DNA of 11,732 bases from Brevibacillus_H sp041920465. GTDB taxonomy: Bacteria; Bacillota; Bacilli; Brevibacillales; Brevibacillaceae. Positions 5,625-11,732 of this stretch are shown here, piece after piece; the first letter of the stretch is position 1, and the number at the start of each line of letters is the position of its first letter. The notes beneath the pieces were generated by a model. The model was not told the DNA's origin and did no database searches. It saw only the letters and a program-made list of their open reading frames with translations. The DNA lies in contig JBHGXW010000035.1 of the NCBI GenBank assembly GCA_041920465.1, positions 1-11,732 of the forward strand. The letters are read 5' to 3'. The position numbers and the translations under genes are program-made.

Positions 5625-7049
5625 CTATATGCTGATGCTGCCATTTATCAGTTTGATGATCGCCCAGACCGCAAGCAGCGCGATAACGATTGCCGCAATC
5701 TTGTCCGATTGTTTGAATTCTCCGTTGTTTTCTTTTTGGCTGATTCTGAACACGAGTACACCCGGTGCATACAAGATCATCGTAAGCAGCAGGTAATCAA
5801 TCCCTGCAGCATACACCAACCAAATTCCGTAAAGACTTGCAACCAATCCAATTACAATGTCCTTGGTTCGTTTTTCTTCCGGACGGTAAGCTTCACCCAT
5901 CCATGCCAGTTTGAGTTGGTACATTCCGGAGAAGACATAAGGAACCAGTATGGCTGATGAAGCAAGGGAGAATGCGAACTGATACGCCTTGTCGGAAATC
6001 AGCAAGGTTAACAGGAAAATCTGGATCAGTCCGTTGGTGATCCATAACGAACTCTTTGGGGCTTGATTCACATTTTCTTTCGCGAACCATTTCGGGAACA
6101 CGCCATATTTGGCTGCGACAAAAGGAATTTCAGCCGCCAGCAGAGTCCAGCCCAGCCAAGCCCCCAATACGGAGATGACAAGCCCTAAATTGATAAAGGT
6201 AGCTCCCCATTTGCCGACAACCTTTTCGAGCAAATAAGCCATCGATGGATTAGACAGCTCACTTAGCTGTTCACGCGGCATGATTCCCAGCGACAGAAGC
6301 GAGATCAATACATAAATGATGAGTGTACCGATCAATCCGATTACGGTCGCTTTTCCGACATCTGCCCGGTTACGAGCCCTGCCTGACAGCACTACCGCAC
6401 CTTCAACCCCGATAAATACCCATAGCGTTACCAGCATGGTGCTCTTCACTTGGGTGCCAACCTCACCCCAGGAAAATCCGGCTTTGCCCCAGAAATCGAA
6501 AGTAAATTGATCCATCTGAAACGCGAACAGCATGATGATAATAAATACAAATACCGGAACCAGTTTGGCGATCGTCGTCACCAGATTTACCATTGCGGCC
6601 GACTGTACGCCCCGTAAAATCAACGTGTGCACGCACCAGAGAAGCACTGACGCTCCTAAAATGGAAGCGATGTTCTGTCCGCCTTGAAAAGCAGGGAGAA
6701 AATATCCAATGGAGCTAAACAGCAGCGTTGCATATGCTACGTTGCCCAACCAAGCGGAGAGCCAATAACCCCATGCACTGTTAAAGCCGATAAAGTCACC
6801 GAATCCGGCTTTGGCGTAGCTGAAAATACCTCCGTCCAAATCAGGCCGCCGCATGGTCAGGTTCTGGAAGGACAGACCAAGTGCGATGATCCCGATTCCC
6901 GTAATGATCCACCCGATAATGATCGCCCCGGCATTGGCCCCACTTGCCATATCGCTTGCCAGGTTGAACGCACCGCCACCGATCATGGATCCGACAACAA
7001 GCGCAATCAATGAAAATAACCCTAACCTTTTGCTCTCTTCCATCTCCAT
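5625..7049 (-). CDS. arcD: Arginine/ornithine antiporter (APC family)
   Basis: 474 residues and strongly hydrophobic, with about 12-13 membrane-spanning segments. It starts with the APC-family helix-1 pattern GSMIGGGAFNLASDMA (about 20-35), the unwound substrate-binding segment, and GVEGAVVLSGRARNR lies near residue 220, a conserved stretch of the basic amino acid/polyamine antiporters. It imports arginine in exchange for ornithine without direct energy cost. Its place between arcB and arcC supports the substrate. AAGGGGTGA is only 3 nt from the ATG at 7049 but suits the second ATG at 7043 (MEESKRLGLF) better, so the true start may be 7043. Gap to arcB 58 bp. Confidence 0.94.
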   Translation of the reverse strand: MEMEESKRLGLFSLIALVVGSMIGGGAFNLASDMASGANAGAIIIGWIITGIGIIALGLSFQNLTMRRPDLDGGIFSYAKAGFGDFIGFNSAWGYWLSAWLGNVAYATLLFSSIGYFLPAFQGGQNIASILGASVLLWCVHTLILRGVQSAAMVNLVTTIAKLVPVFVFIIIMLFAFQMDQFTFDFWGKAGFSWGEVGTQVKSTMLVTLWVFIGVEGAVVLSGRARNRADVGKATVIGLIGTLIIYVLISLLSLGIMPREQLSELSNPSMAYLLEKVVGKWGATFINLGLVISVLGAWLGWTLLAAEIPFVAAKYGVFPKWFAKENVNQAPKSSLWITNGLIQIFLLTLLISDKAYQFAFSLASSAILVPYVFSGMYQLKLAWMGEAYRPEEKRTKDIVIGLVASLYGIWLVYAAGIDYLLLTMILYAPGVLVFRISQKENNGEFKQSDKIAAIVIALLAVWAIIKLINGSISI

Positions 7050-7107
7050 TCACCCCTTGTCCGTTATTCGTTCGTTGGGCAGAGGAGATAATGCAGGGGG
7101 GCAGCCC

Positions 7108-8124
7108 CTACATCTCTCCCAAATCCCCAAGTGTGGCTGCCATGACCGCCTTGATCGTATGCATCCGGTTCTCTGCTTGATCAAATACGCGAGAATGGCG
7201 GCTTTGGAACACTTCGTCGGTTACTTCCATCTCTTTCAAGCCATATTTCTCAAATATTTCACGGCCCACCGATGTATCAAGGTCATGGAAGGCTGGTAAG
7301 CAGTGGAGGAAAATCACGTTGTCATTGCCTGTTTTTCGCAGCATCTCCATGTTCACCTGATAAGGTCTCAGCAGCTTGATGCGCTCCGCAAACTGATCTT
7401 CTTCACCCATTGATACCCATACGTCGGTGTAAATGACATCTGCCCCTTGAACAGCGGTATCCACATCTTCTGTAATCAGAATCTTAGCGCCGGACTCTTC
7501 CGCAAAGCCTTTCGCCATCTCGATGATACGCTCTTCCGGAAAGAGGGATTTCGGTGAGCAGATTCGCACATCCATCCCCATCTTGGCTCCACCGATCAGC
7601 AAGCTGTTGCCCATGTTGTTGCGTCCATCCCCGACATAGACTAACTTGATACCCCTCAGATATCCGAATTGCTCGCGAATGGTCAAGAAGTCAGCCAGGA
7701 TTTGCGTCGGGTGGAAGGAATCAGTCAAACCGTTCCACACAGGAACACCTGCATGAGCTGCCAATTCTTCAACGGTTTCATGCTTGAATCCGCGGAATTC
7801 AATTCCGTCGAACATCCGGCCAAGAACAATCGCCGTATCGCGAACCGACTCTTTTTTACCGAATTGAATATCGTTTTTGCCCAGGTACTCAGGATGCGCA
7901 CCCAGATCGACACAAGCGACGGTAAAAGCGCAGCGAGTTCTTGTGGACGGCTTTTCAAACAGAAGCGCGATATTTTTTCCCTCAAGGTAGCGATGAGGAA
8001 TCCCGTCTTTTTTCATCTGCTTCAACTTTGCGGATAAGTCAATCAAGTATTCGATTTCTTCCGGAGTGAAATCTTTCAGAGCAAGGAAATTACGTCCTTT
8101 TAAATGAACCATTTGGTTTACCAT
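7108..8124 (-). CDS. arcB: Ornithine carbamoyltransferase (catabolic)
   Basis: 338 residues, normal for the family. It splits citrulline with phosphate into ornithine and carbamoyl phosphate when working in the deiminase direction. The carbamoyl-phosphate-binding STRTR is at 60-64, HPTQ at 138-141, the ornithine-side DVWVSMGEE at 234-242, and the catalytic HCLP at 274-277. Catabolic and biosynthetic (ArgF) enzymes are hard to tell apart by sequence. The assignment rests on its position between arcA and arcD, with 52 and 58 bp gaps. AAGAGGG lies 6 nt before the ATG at 8124. A second ATG four codons in (MVHLKGRNFL) is possible but has no better signal. Confidence 0.95.
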   Translation of the reverse strand: MVNQMVHLKGRNFLALKDFTPEEIEYLIDLSAKLKQMKKDGIPHRYLEGKNIALLFEKPSTRTRCAFTVACVDLGAHPEYLGKNDIQFGKKESVRDTAIVLGRMFDGIEFRGFKHETVEELAAHAGVPVWNGLTDSFHPTQILADFLTIREQFGYLRGIKLVYVGDGRNNMGNSLLIGGAKMGMDVRICSPKSLFPEERIIEMAKGFAEESGAKILITEDVDTAVQGADVIYTDVWVSMGEEDQFAERIKLLRPYQVNMEMLRKTGNDNVIFLHCLPAFHDLDTSVGREIFEKYGLKEMEVTDEVFQSRHSRVFDQAENRMHTIKAVMAATLGDLGEM

Positions 8125-8176
8125 AGAAATCCCTCTTTCTTCGGTTTATAAGATGAATCAAATATTGTCCGTTCGC

Positions 8177-9412
8177 TCAAATATCGGCGCGCATGATCGG
8201 CATGCTCATGCAGCGAGGGCCCCCGCGTCCCCGGGATAATTCAGAGCTGAGAACTTCAATCACTTCTATGCCATGTTTGCGCAGCAGTTCGTTTGAAACG
8301 TAGTTCCGGTCGTAGGTAACGACAACACCGGGAGCGATTGCCAACGTATTGGAACCATCATTCCACTGCTCACGCGCTGAAGCGATGATGTCTCCTCCTC
8401 CACAAGGAATCAGGCAAATTTCGCTTAAACCAAGCACTTCTTTCAATGTAGCGGCGAGCGAGCTTCGTTCAGTGATTTGAACACGATCCAAATCTTGAGG
8501 ATGTCTTTCCAGGATGTAGATTCGCATTTCTCCACCAGGTCCTTGAATGGCTGGATGAATCGTAAATTTATCATAGTCCACCATGGTAAAGACCGTATCC
8601 AGATGCATGAAAGCCCTGGATTTAGGGATTTCAACAGCTACGACCCGATTGATCTTGTCTTGACGTTTAAACAAGTTCTTGGCGAGACGTTCGATGGCTT
8701 GCGGCGAAGTTCGGGAGCTGACTCCGACCGCAATCACTTCTTCACTGAGTACAAGCTCGTCCCCCCCTTCTATACAGAAGGGATACTCTCTATCCAGCCA
8801 AACCGGTATGTCATGTTTCGCAAATCGCGGATGGTGTTCGATAATATATTTCATGAACAACGATTCGCGTTTACGGGCAGATTCACACATATTGTTAATG
8901 GTCAAACCTTCTCCGATTACGGCAGCCGGGTCGCGTGTGAAGTACAGGTTCGGCATCGGATCTATATAGAAGGGATAAAAGTCTTCCATTAATTCATACA
9001 GATGAACTTTTTTGCTGGGTTCTATTTCCGTCTTCAAGATGCCTGACATTACCTTGGATACCATCTGATCAGTCGGCAGCGAAAGCAAATACTCTTTCAA
9101 GTGCTGGTATGCGTATTTGATGTTTGCCTTGCTGCTTGACAGCATCTCGTCTACGAATTGCTCCCGAATGGTTTCACTGTGCAGCGATTCCACGACCAAT
9201 TTGTCGAGGTACAGAACTTCTACCCCGCGGTTGCGCAATGTGTTTGCAAAGTAATCGTGTTCTTTCTGGATGGTTGGCAGATAAGGGATGTCATCAAACA
9301 GCAGGCGGGGTAAATACTCAGGCGTCAAATTCTCTACTTCCTTACTCGGTCGATGAAGAAGTACGGTTTTCAGCTCCCCGATTTCAGAAGTAATGTGCAG
9401 CGGATGTTTCAT
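8177..9412 (-). CDS. arcA: Arginine deiminase
   Basis: 411 residues, full length. It hydrolyses L-arginine to L-citrulline and ammonia, the first step of the pathway. Active-site motifs of the guanidino-modifying enzymes are all present: FTRDP (158-162, D161), EGGDE (215-219), HLD (270-272) and the nucleophile C401 in GPRCMSMP. The start has a strong GGAGG 6-7 nt upstream and the N-terminus (HITSEIGELKTVLLHRP) is family-typical. It is the first gene of the operon and is preceded by a Crp/Fnr box and a cre box. Cytoplasmic. Besides ATP supply through ArcB and ArcC, the released ammonia counters acid stress. Confidence 0.98.
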   Translation of the reverse strand: MKHPLHITSEIGELKTVLLHRPSKEVENLTPEYLPRLLFDDIPYLPTIQKEHDYFANTLRNRGVEVLYLDKLVVESLHSETIREQFVDEMLSSSKANIKYAYQHLKEYLLSLPTDQMVSKVMSGILKTEIEPSKKVHLYELMEDFYPFYIDPMPNLYFTRDPAAVIGEGLTINNMCESARKRESLFMKYIIEHHPRFAKHDIPVWLDREYPFCIEGGDELVLSEEVIAVGVSSRTSPQAIERLAKNLFKRQDKINRVVAVEIPKSRAFMHLDTVFTMVDYDKFTIHPAIQGPGGEMRIYILERHPQDLDRVQITERSSLAATLKEVLGLSEICLIPCGGGDIIASAREQWNDGSNTLAIAPGVVVTYDRNYVSNELLRKHGIEVIEVLSSELSRGRGGPRCMSMPIMRADI

Positions 9413-9455
9413 CTCTCTCTCCTCCTTTGCGGTTTTCTATGTCCTTTCGTGATTC

Positions 9456-9488
9456 ATCATACTCTACAATTTGAAGAGCCATTGTGTA
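9456..9488 (-). promoter_or_regulatory. Candidate -10 elements of the arc promoter
   Basis: Two candidates on the minus strand. TACACAAT (9488-9481) would put the Crp/Fnr box centre at about -38 to -40, close to the class II position of -41.5. TATGAT (9461-9456) is nearer the consensus and would put the box near -64, close to class I. Neither has a good -35, as expected for an activator-dependent promoter. Which one is used cannot be decided from sequence. Confidence 0.45.
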
Positions 9489-9498
9489 AGCGCTAACA
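9485..9498. promoter_or_regulatory. cre site (CcpA operator) at the arc promoter
   Basis: TGTAAGCGCTAACA matches the cre consensus TGWAANCGNTNWCA at every defined position. It lies between the Crp/Fnr box and the arcA start, overlapping or abutting one candidate -10, so bound CcpA would block RNA polymerase or the activator. Carbon catabolite repression of arginine deiminase operons is known in several Firmicutes; here it is inferred from the site. Confidence 0.82.
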
Positions 9499-9503
9499 TT
9501 CGT

Positions 9504-9523
9504 TTTGTGAAATAATTCACAAA
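9504..9523. promoter_or_regulatory. Crp/Fnr-type operator upstream of arcA
   Basis: A 20-bp perfect dyad, TTTGTGA-N6-TCACAAA, containing the canonical TGTGA-N6-TCACA. Its centre is about 101 bp ahead of the arcA start codon. The likely ligand is the Crp/Fnr protein encoded at 3704-4399, whose SRETV helix fits TGTGA half sites; a separate Fnr of the host could also bind. Confidence 0.88.
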
Positions 9524-9541
9524 TATTTTCAATAACATGCG

Positions 9542-9559
9542 ATATTTTTTATATTCATG
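9542..9559 (-). promoter_or_regulatory. Weak ARG-box-like sequence (ArgR/AhrC)
   Basis: The minus strand reads CATGAATATAAAAAATAT, agreeing with the Bacillus ARG box CATGAATAAAAATTCAAG at about 12 of 18 positions, mainly in the first half site. Arginine-dependent activation through ArgR is known for arc operons in Bacillus, and upstream is where a box would sit. In AT-rich DNA such a match can be chance. Confidence 0.28.
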
Positions 9560-9762
9560 AAAGATAAAATGACGAGATTTGACTTCCAGCTTGTATAATG
9601 ATGAATATTTCCATAAAAATAAAACAAAATAAAAATCTTGCCTCCCAAACATTGATTGGGAAATCGAAAAAGGAACGGTAAGGAAAGTTTGAAAAAGGCT
9701 TACGAGGTTCGATGGATCGATAATGAAATAGTGTCGCACTTGGCTTGACAATTCGTCGAATG
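9560..9762. other. Gene-free AT-rich stretch upstream of the arc control region
   Basis: No supported gene. A short plus-strand frame, ending KKAYEVRWIDNEIVSHLA before a stop near 9745, looks protein-like but has no start or ribosome binding site and stops close upstream, so at most it is a fragment. I see no further structure. Confidence 0.35.
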
Positions 9763-9807
9763 AAAAAAGGCTCACTCCCCCTCACATTGCAAGTTGGAAT
9801 AAGCCTT
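9763..9807 (-). terminator. Strong intrinsic terminator with no obvious gene directly upstream
   Basis: On the minus strand the arms AAGGCTTATTCC (9807-9796) and GGAGTGAGCCTT (9778-9767) form a 12-bp stem with two G-U pairs, followed at once by six T. The nearest upstream minus-strand gene ends at 10048 and already has its own terminator. It either doubles the insulation of the arc promoter or ends a small RNA from 9808-9985. Confidence 0.78.
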
Positions 9808-9988
9808 CTAAGTTTATTAGGCGTGTTTGTCAAGTGTGTAAGTGTATGGTTTGTTGGTTGTATTGTACGACCCTGCTTCAATGAAGTAAACCTGATAATA
9901 TGTATTTTCTTCTACACGAAATCAACCATTACTTTGTCCTTTCCATTATCGTTCTAGCCATCCTGTACTTGCATGGAGTTTGCGTATG
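9808..9988. other. Spacer between two minus-strand terminators
   Basis: About 180 bp without a supported ORF; the longest frames with an ATG and a stop inside it are about ten codons. Being bounded by terminators on both sides, it has the right size and orientation for a small RNA. The best promoter-like pair on the minus strand (TTGATT, then an ATATTA-like box about 18 bp later, near 9890-9925) is weak. Confidence 0.3.
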
Positions 9989-10022
9989 AAAAAAGCCTCG
10001 GGGTAAAAATGCCCCCAAGGCT
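9989..10022 (-). terminator. Terminator of the rhs/immunity unit
   Basis: On the minus strand AGCCT...GGGG and CCCC...AGGCT pair as two stacked helices with a small internal loop (AGCCTTGGGG / CCCCGAGGCT), followed by a TTTTTT tract. It begins about 25 bp after the stop of the gene at 10048-10416. Confidence 0.85.
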
Positions 10023-10047
10023 AATAAAGTATTCTCCCTTTCTCCAG

Positions 10048-10416
10048 TTAGGACCTACCAAGTCCTCGTTCAATCTCATAGCTCATTTGTAAAGTCCGTT
10101 TACCCATATATTTCTTTGCTTTTTCCAACAGTGTCTTATCGTCACCGATATATTCTAACACTGTACATCCTAAAACCTCTTGAACCATGATATCTTCACA
10201 AGCAGCCATTCTTTCGAAGAAGTCAAATATTTTGACTAACAGCTCTTCTTCTCCCTGTTTACTTAATAAAGATCTGACAAAAGGATTTAAGACATCTCCA
10301 AAAATATTATGTGGACCAGGTTGTTCTTCTCCCCACCACTCCATTTCTTTTTCATAATCAGGCTTTATCTCAGGAACCGCCTTTAATAGTTCGTCGATTA
10401 AACAATCATAGTTCAA
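10048..10416 (-). CDS. Small acidic protein, probable immunity protein for the Rhs toxin
   Basis: 122 residues, soluble, with no signal peptide. Noticeable stretches are EWWGEEQPGPHNIFGDVLNPF (about 26-46), FDFFERMA (about 65-72) and VQEVLGCTVLEYIGDD (about 78-93). This layout resembles a family of small cytoplasmic proteins found next to Rhs and other polymorphic toxins, but I cannot name the family with certainty. The start is TTG at 10416: an in-frame TAA lies two codons upstream, and the next in-frame ATG (residue 25) would cut the conserved N-terminus. The ribosome binding site is weak. It follows the rhs stop by 16 bp, so translational coupling is likely. Adjacent position, acidity and small size all suggest it binds and neutralises the toxin domain inside the producing cell. 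Confidence 0.8.
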   Translation of the reverse strand: MNYDCLIDELLKAVPEIKPDYEKEMEWWGEEQPGPHNIFGDVLNPFVRSLLSKQGEEELLVKIFDFFERMAACEDIMVQEVLGCTVLEYIGDDKTLLEKAKKYMGKRTLQMSYEIERGLGRS

Positions 10417-10432
10417 GATTTATCACATCCAT

Positions 10433-11732
10433 TTATTTTATTTGCAGAGCGTCTTTGAGATCATCTAATAACTTCTGTGCTGTTGCTAGGTCGTTAGGGT
10501 TCAAATTCTCTTTCTTAATTATATTTTCTAGATTTCGAACTCGCTCAATACCTTTTTGAATATGAGACTTTCCACCTACAAGTTGACCTGTTGAGAGTTC
10601 ATGTCGAATTGCATCCGCTAATCCACCATCCCCAATGGTTGCTCCTGGACGATACATTTGATCAATAGCATTTTTTAATTTTTGATTTGAAACCGCGTTT
10701 AACAGGGTATCGCGTGTTGAAAGTTTTCCCGTCCCCTTAGTAACAGTTTTGGTAGCTTGCTTAAGCACCTGTCCCTCAGCTTGTTTAACAGAACCGCTAA
10801 AGCCTCCGCCACCACCTCTTCCTCCGCCGTACCCCATTGCCATTAGGTCGTCATCTGTCATAATTACTATAAACTCAACATCTCTCTCAATATCGGCTGG
10901 TACATGGGAAAATGCTTCTTGATGTGTCATTTCACCAGTTTTTACTTCGCGTTCAACCCATCTTACCCAGGTATAAATCCGAGTTTCTCTCGAATTACCA
11001 CCAATAATTTCTTTATGGCCAGTTGGATCAATATATTTAAGAGGATTATTACTCACATACGTATACCTATTCAAACTCAACGGATTATCCACTTGCCCCT
11101 TATACGTATCCTCCGAGATAAACCGTCCTACACTTGGATCATAATAACGAGCCCTTAGGTAGTAGAAGCCAGTCTCTTTGTCGTAAATTTCCCCTGCATA
11201 GAGGAAAGGATTGGACATGCCCTCTTTTGCTTCCAGCACATTTCCCCAGCTATCATAGCTGTAACTGTTTAGCTCTGTGCCATTTGCACTTTTTATGCTG
11301 ACTACATCTCCGTGGCTGTTGTAGTAATAATAGCCTTCTTTATTGGACACGTAGTCTTTTCGGAGAATGAGGTCATTCCCCCAAACGTTGCGAGCTTTCA
11401 CCCTTCCATATGAATCCAGCTCTTCGATGACCTTTCCGTTGAGATACACATACTGCGTGAAATCCCGAGTAGGAGTAACCACTTCTTTGCTGGCCCGGAG
11501 CCCGTTTGGATAGTACGAATATTTGACGGATTGACTGCTGTCATCGTACTTTCGCAAACGATTATTCACGTCATAGTCAAAGGTGCCACTTGAATGGGAA
11601 AGAGCAGGTGCACCCGTTTGCAGTTGCCGGTTGCCTCGGAGATCGTAGTAATAAGATTTGGACGAGCTGTTTAGCTTTTCCGTTCGAATCCGGTCAATTA
11701 GATCATACGTGAAGGAAGCATAATTCGTGCCA
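10433..11732 (-). CDS. Rhs/YD-repeat polymorphic toxin, C-terminal part (5' end outside window)
   Basis: The frame is open to the window edge, so the protein is cut at its N-terminus; 432 residues are visible. The first ~235 are YD-repeat shell (YDLIDRIRTE, YYYDLRGNRQL, YYYNSHGDVV, YSYDSWGNV), ending in the Rhs core-associated motif YYLRARYYDPSVGRFISED (about 190-208) and NRYTYVSNNPLKYIDPTGH (about 221-239). Beyond the DPTGH boundary the sequence changes to a variable tip: a linker, a glycine-rich hinge (GYGGGRGGGGGFSG, about 300-313), and a compact C-terminal domain (about 350-432) with YRPGATIGDGGLADAIRHE, TG..VGGKSH..K and a terminal helical stretch. Conserved Arg, Asp, Glu and His suggest an enzyme, perhaps a nuclease, but I do not recognise the class. 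In this family the shell encloses the toxin until delivery to a competitor. The GTG at 11569 is internal, not a real start. Confidence 0.92.
   Translation of the reverse strand, partial: GTNYASFTYDLIDRIRTEKLNSSSKSYYYDLRGNRQLQTGAPALSHSSGTFDYDVNNRLRKYDDSSQSVKYSYYPNGLRASKEVVTPTRDFTQYVYLNGKVIEELDSYGRVKARNVWGNDLILRKDYVSNKEGYYYYNSHGDVVSIKSANGTELNSYSYDSWGNVLEAKEGMSNPFLYAGEIYDKETGFYYLRARYYDPSVGRFISEDTYKGQVDNPLSLNRYTYVSNNPLKYIDPTGHKEIIGGNSRETRIYTWVRWVEREVKTGEMTHQEAFSHVPADIERDVEFIVIMTDDDLMAMGYGGGRGGGGGFSGSVKQAEGQVLKQATKTVTKGTGKLSTRDTLLNAVSNQKLKNAIDQMYRPGATIGDGGLADAIRHELSTGQLVGGKSHIQKGIERVRNLENIIKKENLNPNDLATAQKLLDDLKDALQIK

Noticed and set aside
4627..9412. Long ORFs on the opposite strand or in other frames of the arc genes
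   Set aside because: The minus-strand frames encode full-length, motif-complete enzymes; the others are shadows without start signals.
9579..9599. TTGACT and TATAAT on the plus strand resembling a promoter
   Set aside because: The gap is only 9 bp, far below the usual 16-18, and no plus-strand gene follows.
9464..9881. Minus-strand ORFs overlapping the arc control region
   Set aside because: They run through the Crp/Fnr box, the cre box or the 9763-9807 terminator and have no ribosome binding site or family resemblance.
9745..9957. 70-codon plus-strand ORF with hydrophobic residues
   Set aside because: It begins at the minus-strand terminator hairpin, has no ribosome binding site and looks like chance coding in AT-rich DNA.

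Overview
The window looks like chromosomal DNA from a low-to-medium GC Gram-positive bacterium of the order Bacillales in the broad sense. The grounds are CCA-encoding tRNA genes, strong GGAGG-type ribosome binding sites, a CoiA competence protein, a CcpA-type cre site and a Bacillus-style arginine deiminase operon. The genus cannot be fixed from this sequence. Every convincing gene lies on the minus strand, so transcription runs from high to low coordinates.

Layout, from high to low coordinate. (1) 10433-11732: the 3' end of an Rhs/YD-repeat polymorphic toxin gene. Its variable C-terminal tip is followed 16 bp later by a small acidic protein (10048-10416) that is probably the cognate immunity protein. 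(2) 9413-10047: a gene-free spacer with two minus-strand terminators and the arc control region, which holds a perfect TGTGA-N6-TCACA Crp/Fnr box and a perfect cre box. (3) 3704-9412: a complete arginine deiminase operon, arcA-arcB-arcD-arcC, then a 227-bp hairpin-rich spacer, a Crp/Fnr regulator of the ArcR type, and a terminator. (4) 2186-3610: a CoiA-like competence protein/nuclease. (5) 1557-2074: a coiled-coil protein gene built on four 42-bp tandem repeats and interrupted by an apparent one-base deletion. (6) 636-1556: mostly non-coding or decayed DNA with a short tandem repeat and a strong bidirectional terminator. (7) 1-635: a tRNA cluster (Ala-like, Thr, Tyr, Lys) preceded by the decayed last ~75 nt of a 23S rRNA gene and its spacer, i.e. 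the remains of an rRNA operon.

How it works together. ArcD exchanges arginine for ornithine, ArcA converts arginine to citrulline and ammonia, ArcB makes ornithine and carbamoyl phosphate, and ArcC uses the latter to make ATP. The distal Crp/Fnr protein has an SRETV recognition helix and lacks FNR-type iron-sulfur cysteines, so it is a reasonable reader of the TGTGA box in front of arcA. The cre box next to it predicts carbon catabolite repression. The Rhs toxin/immunity pair is separate and insulated by the two terminators.

I see no clearly new multi-gene system. The items most worth a second look are the unclassified Rhs toxin tip with its partner, the frameshifted coiled-coil gene (mutation versus -1 recoding), the rRNA operon relic, and a possible small RNA ending at the orphan terminator at 9763-9807.
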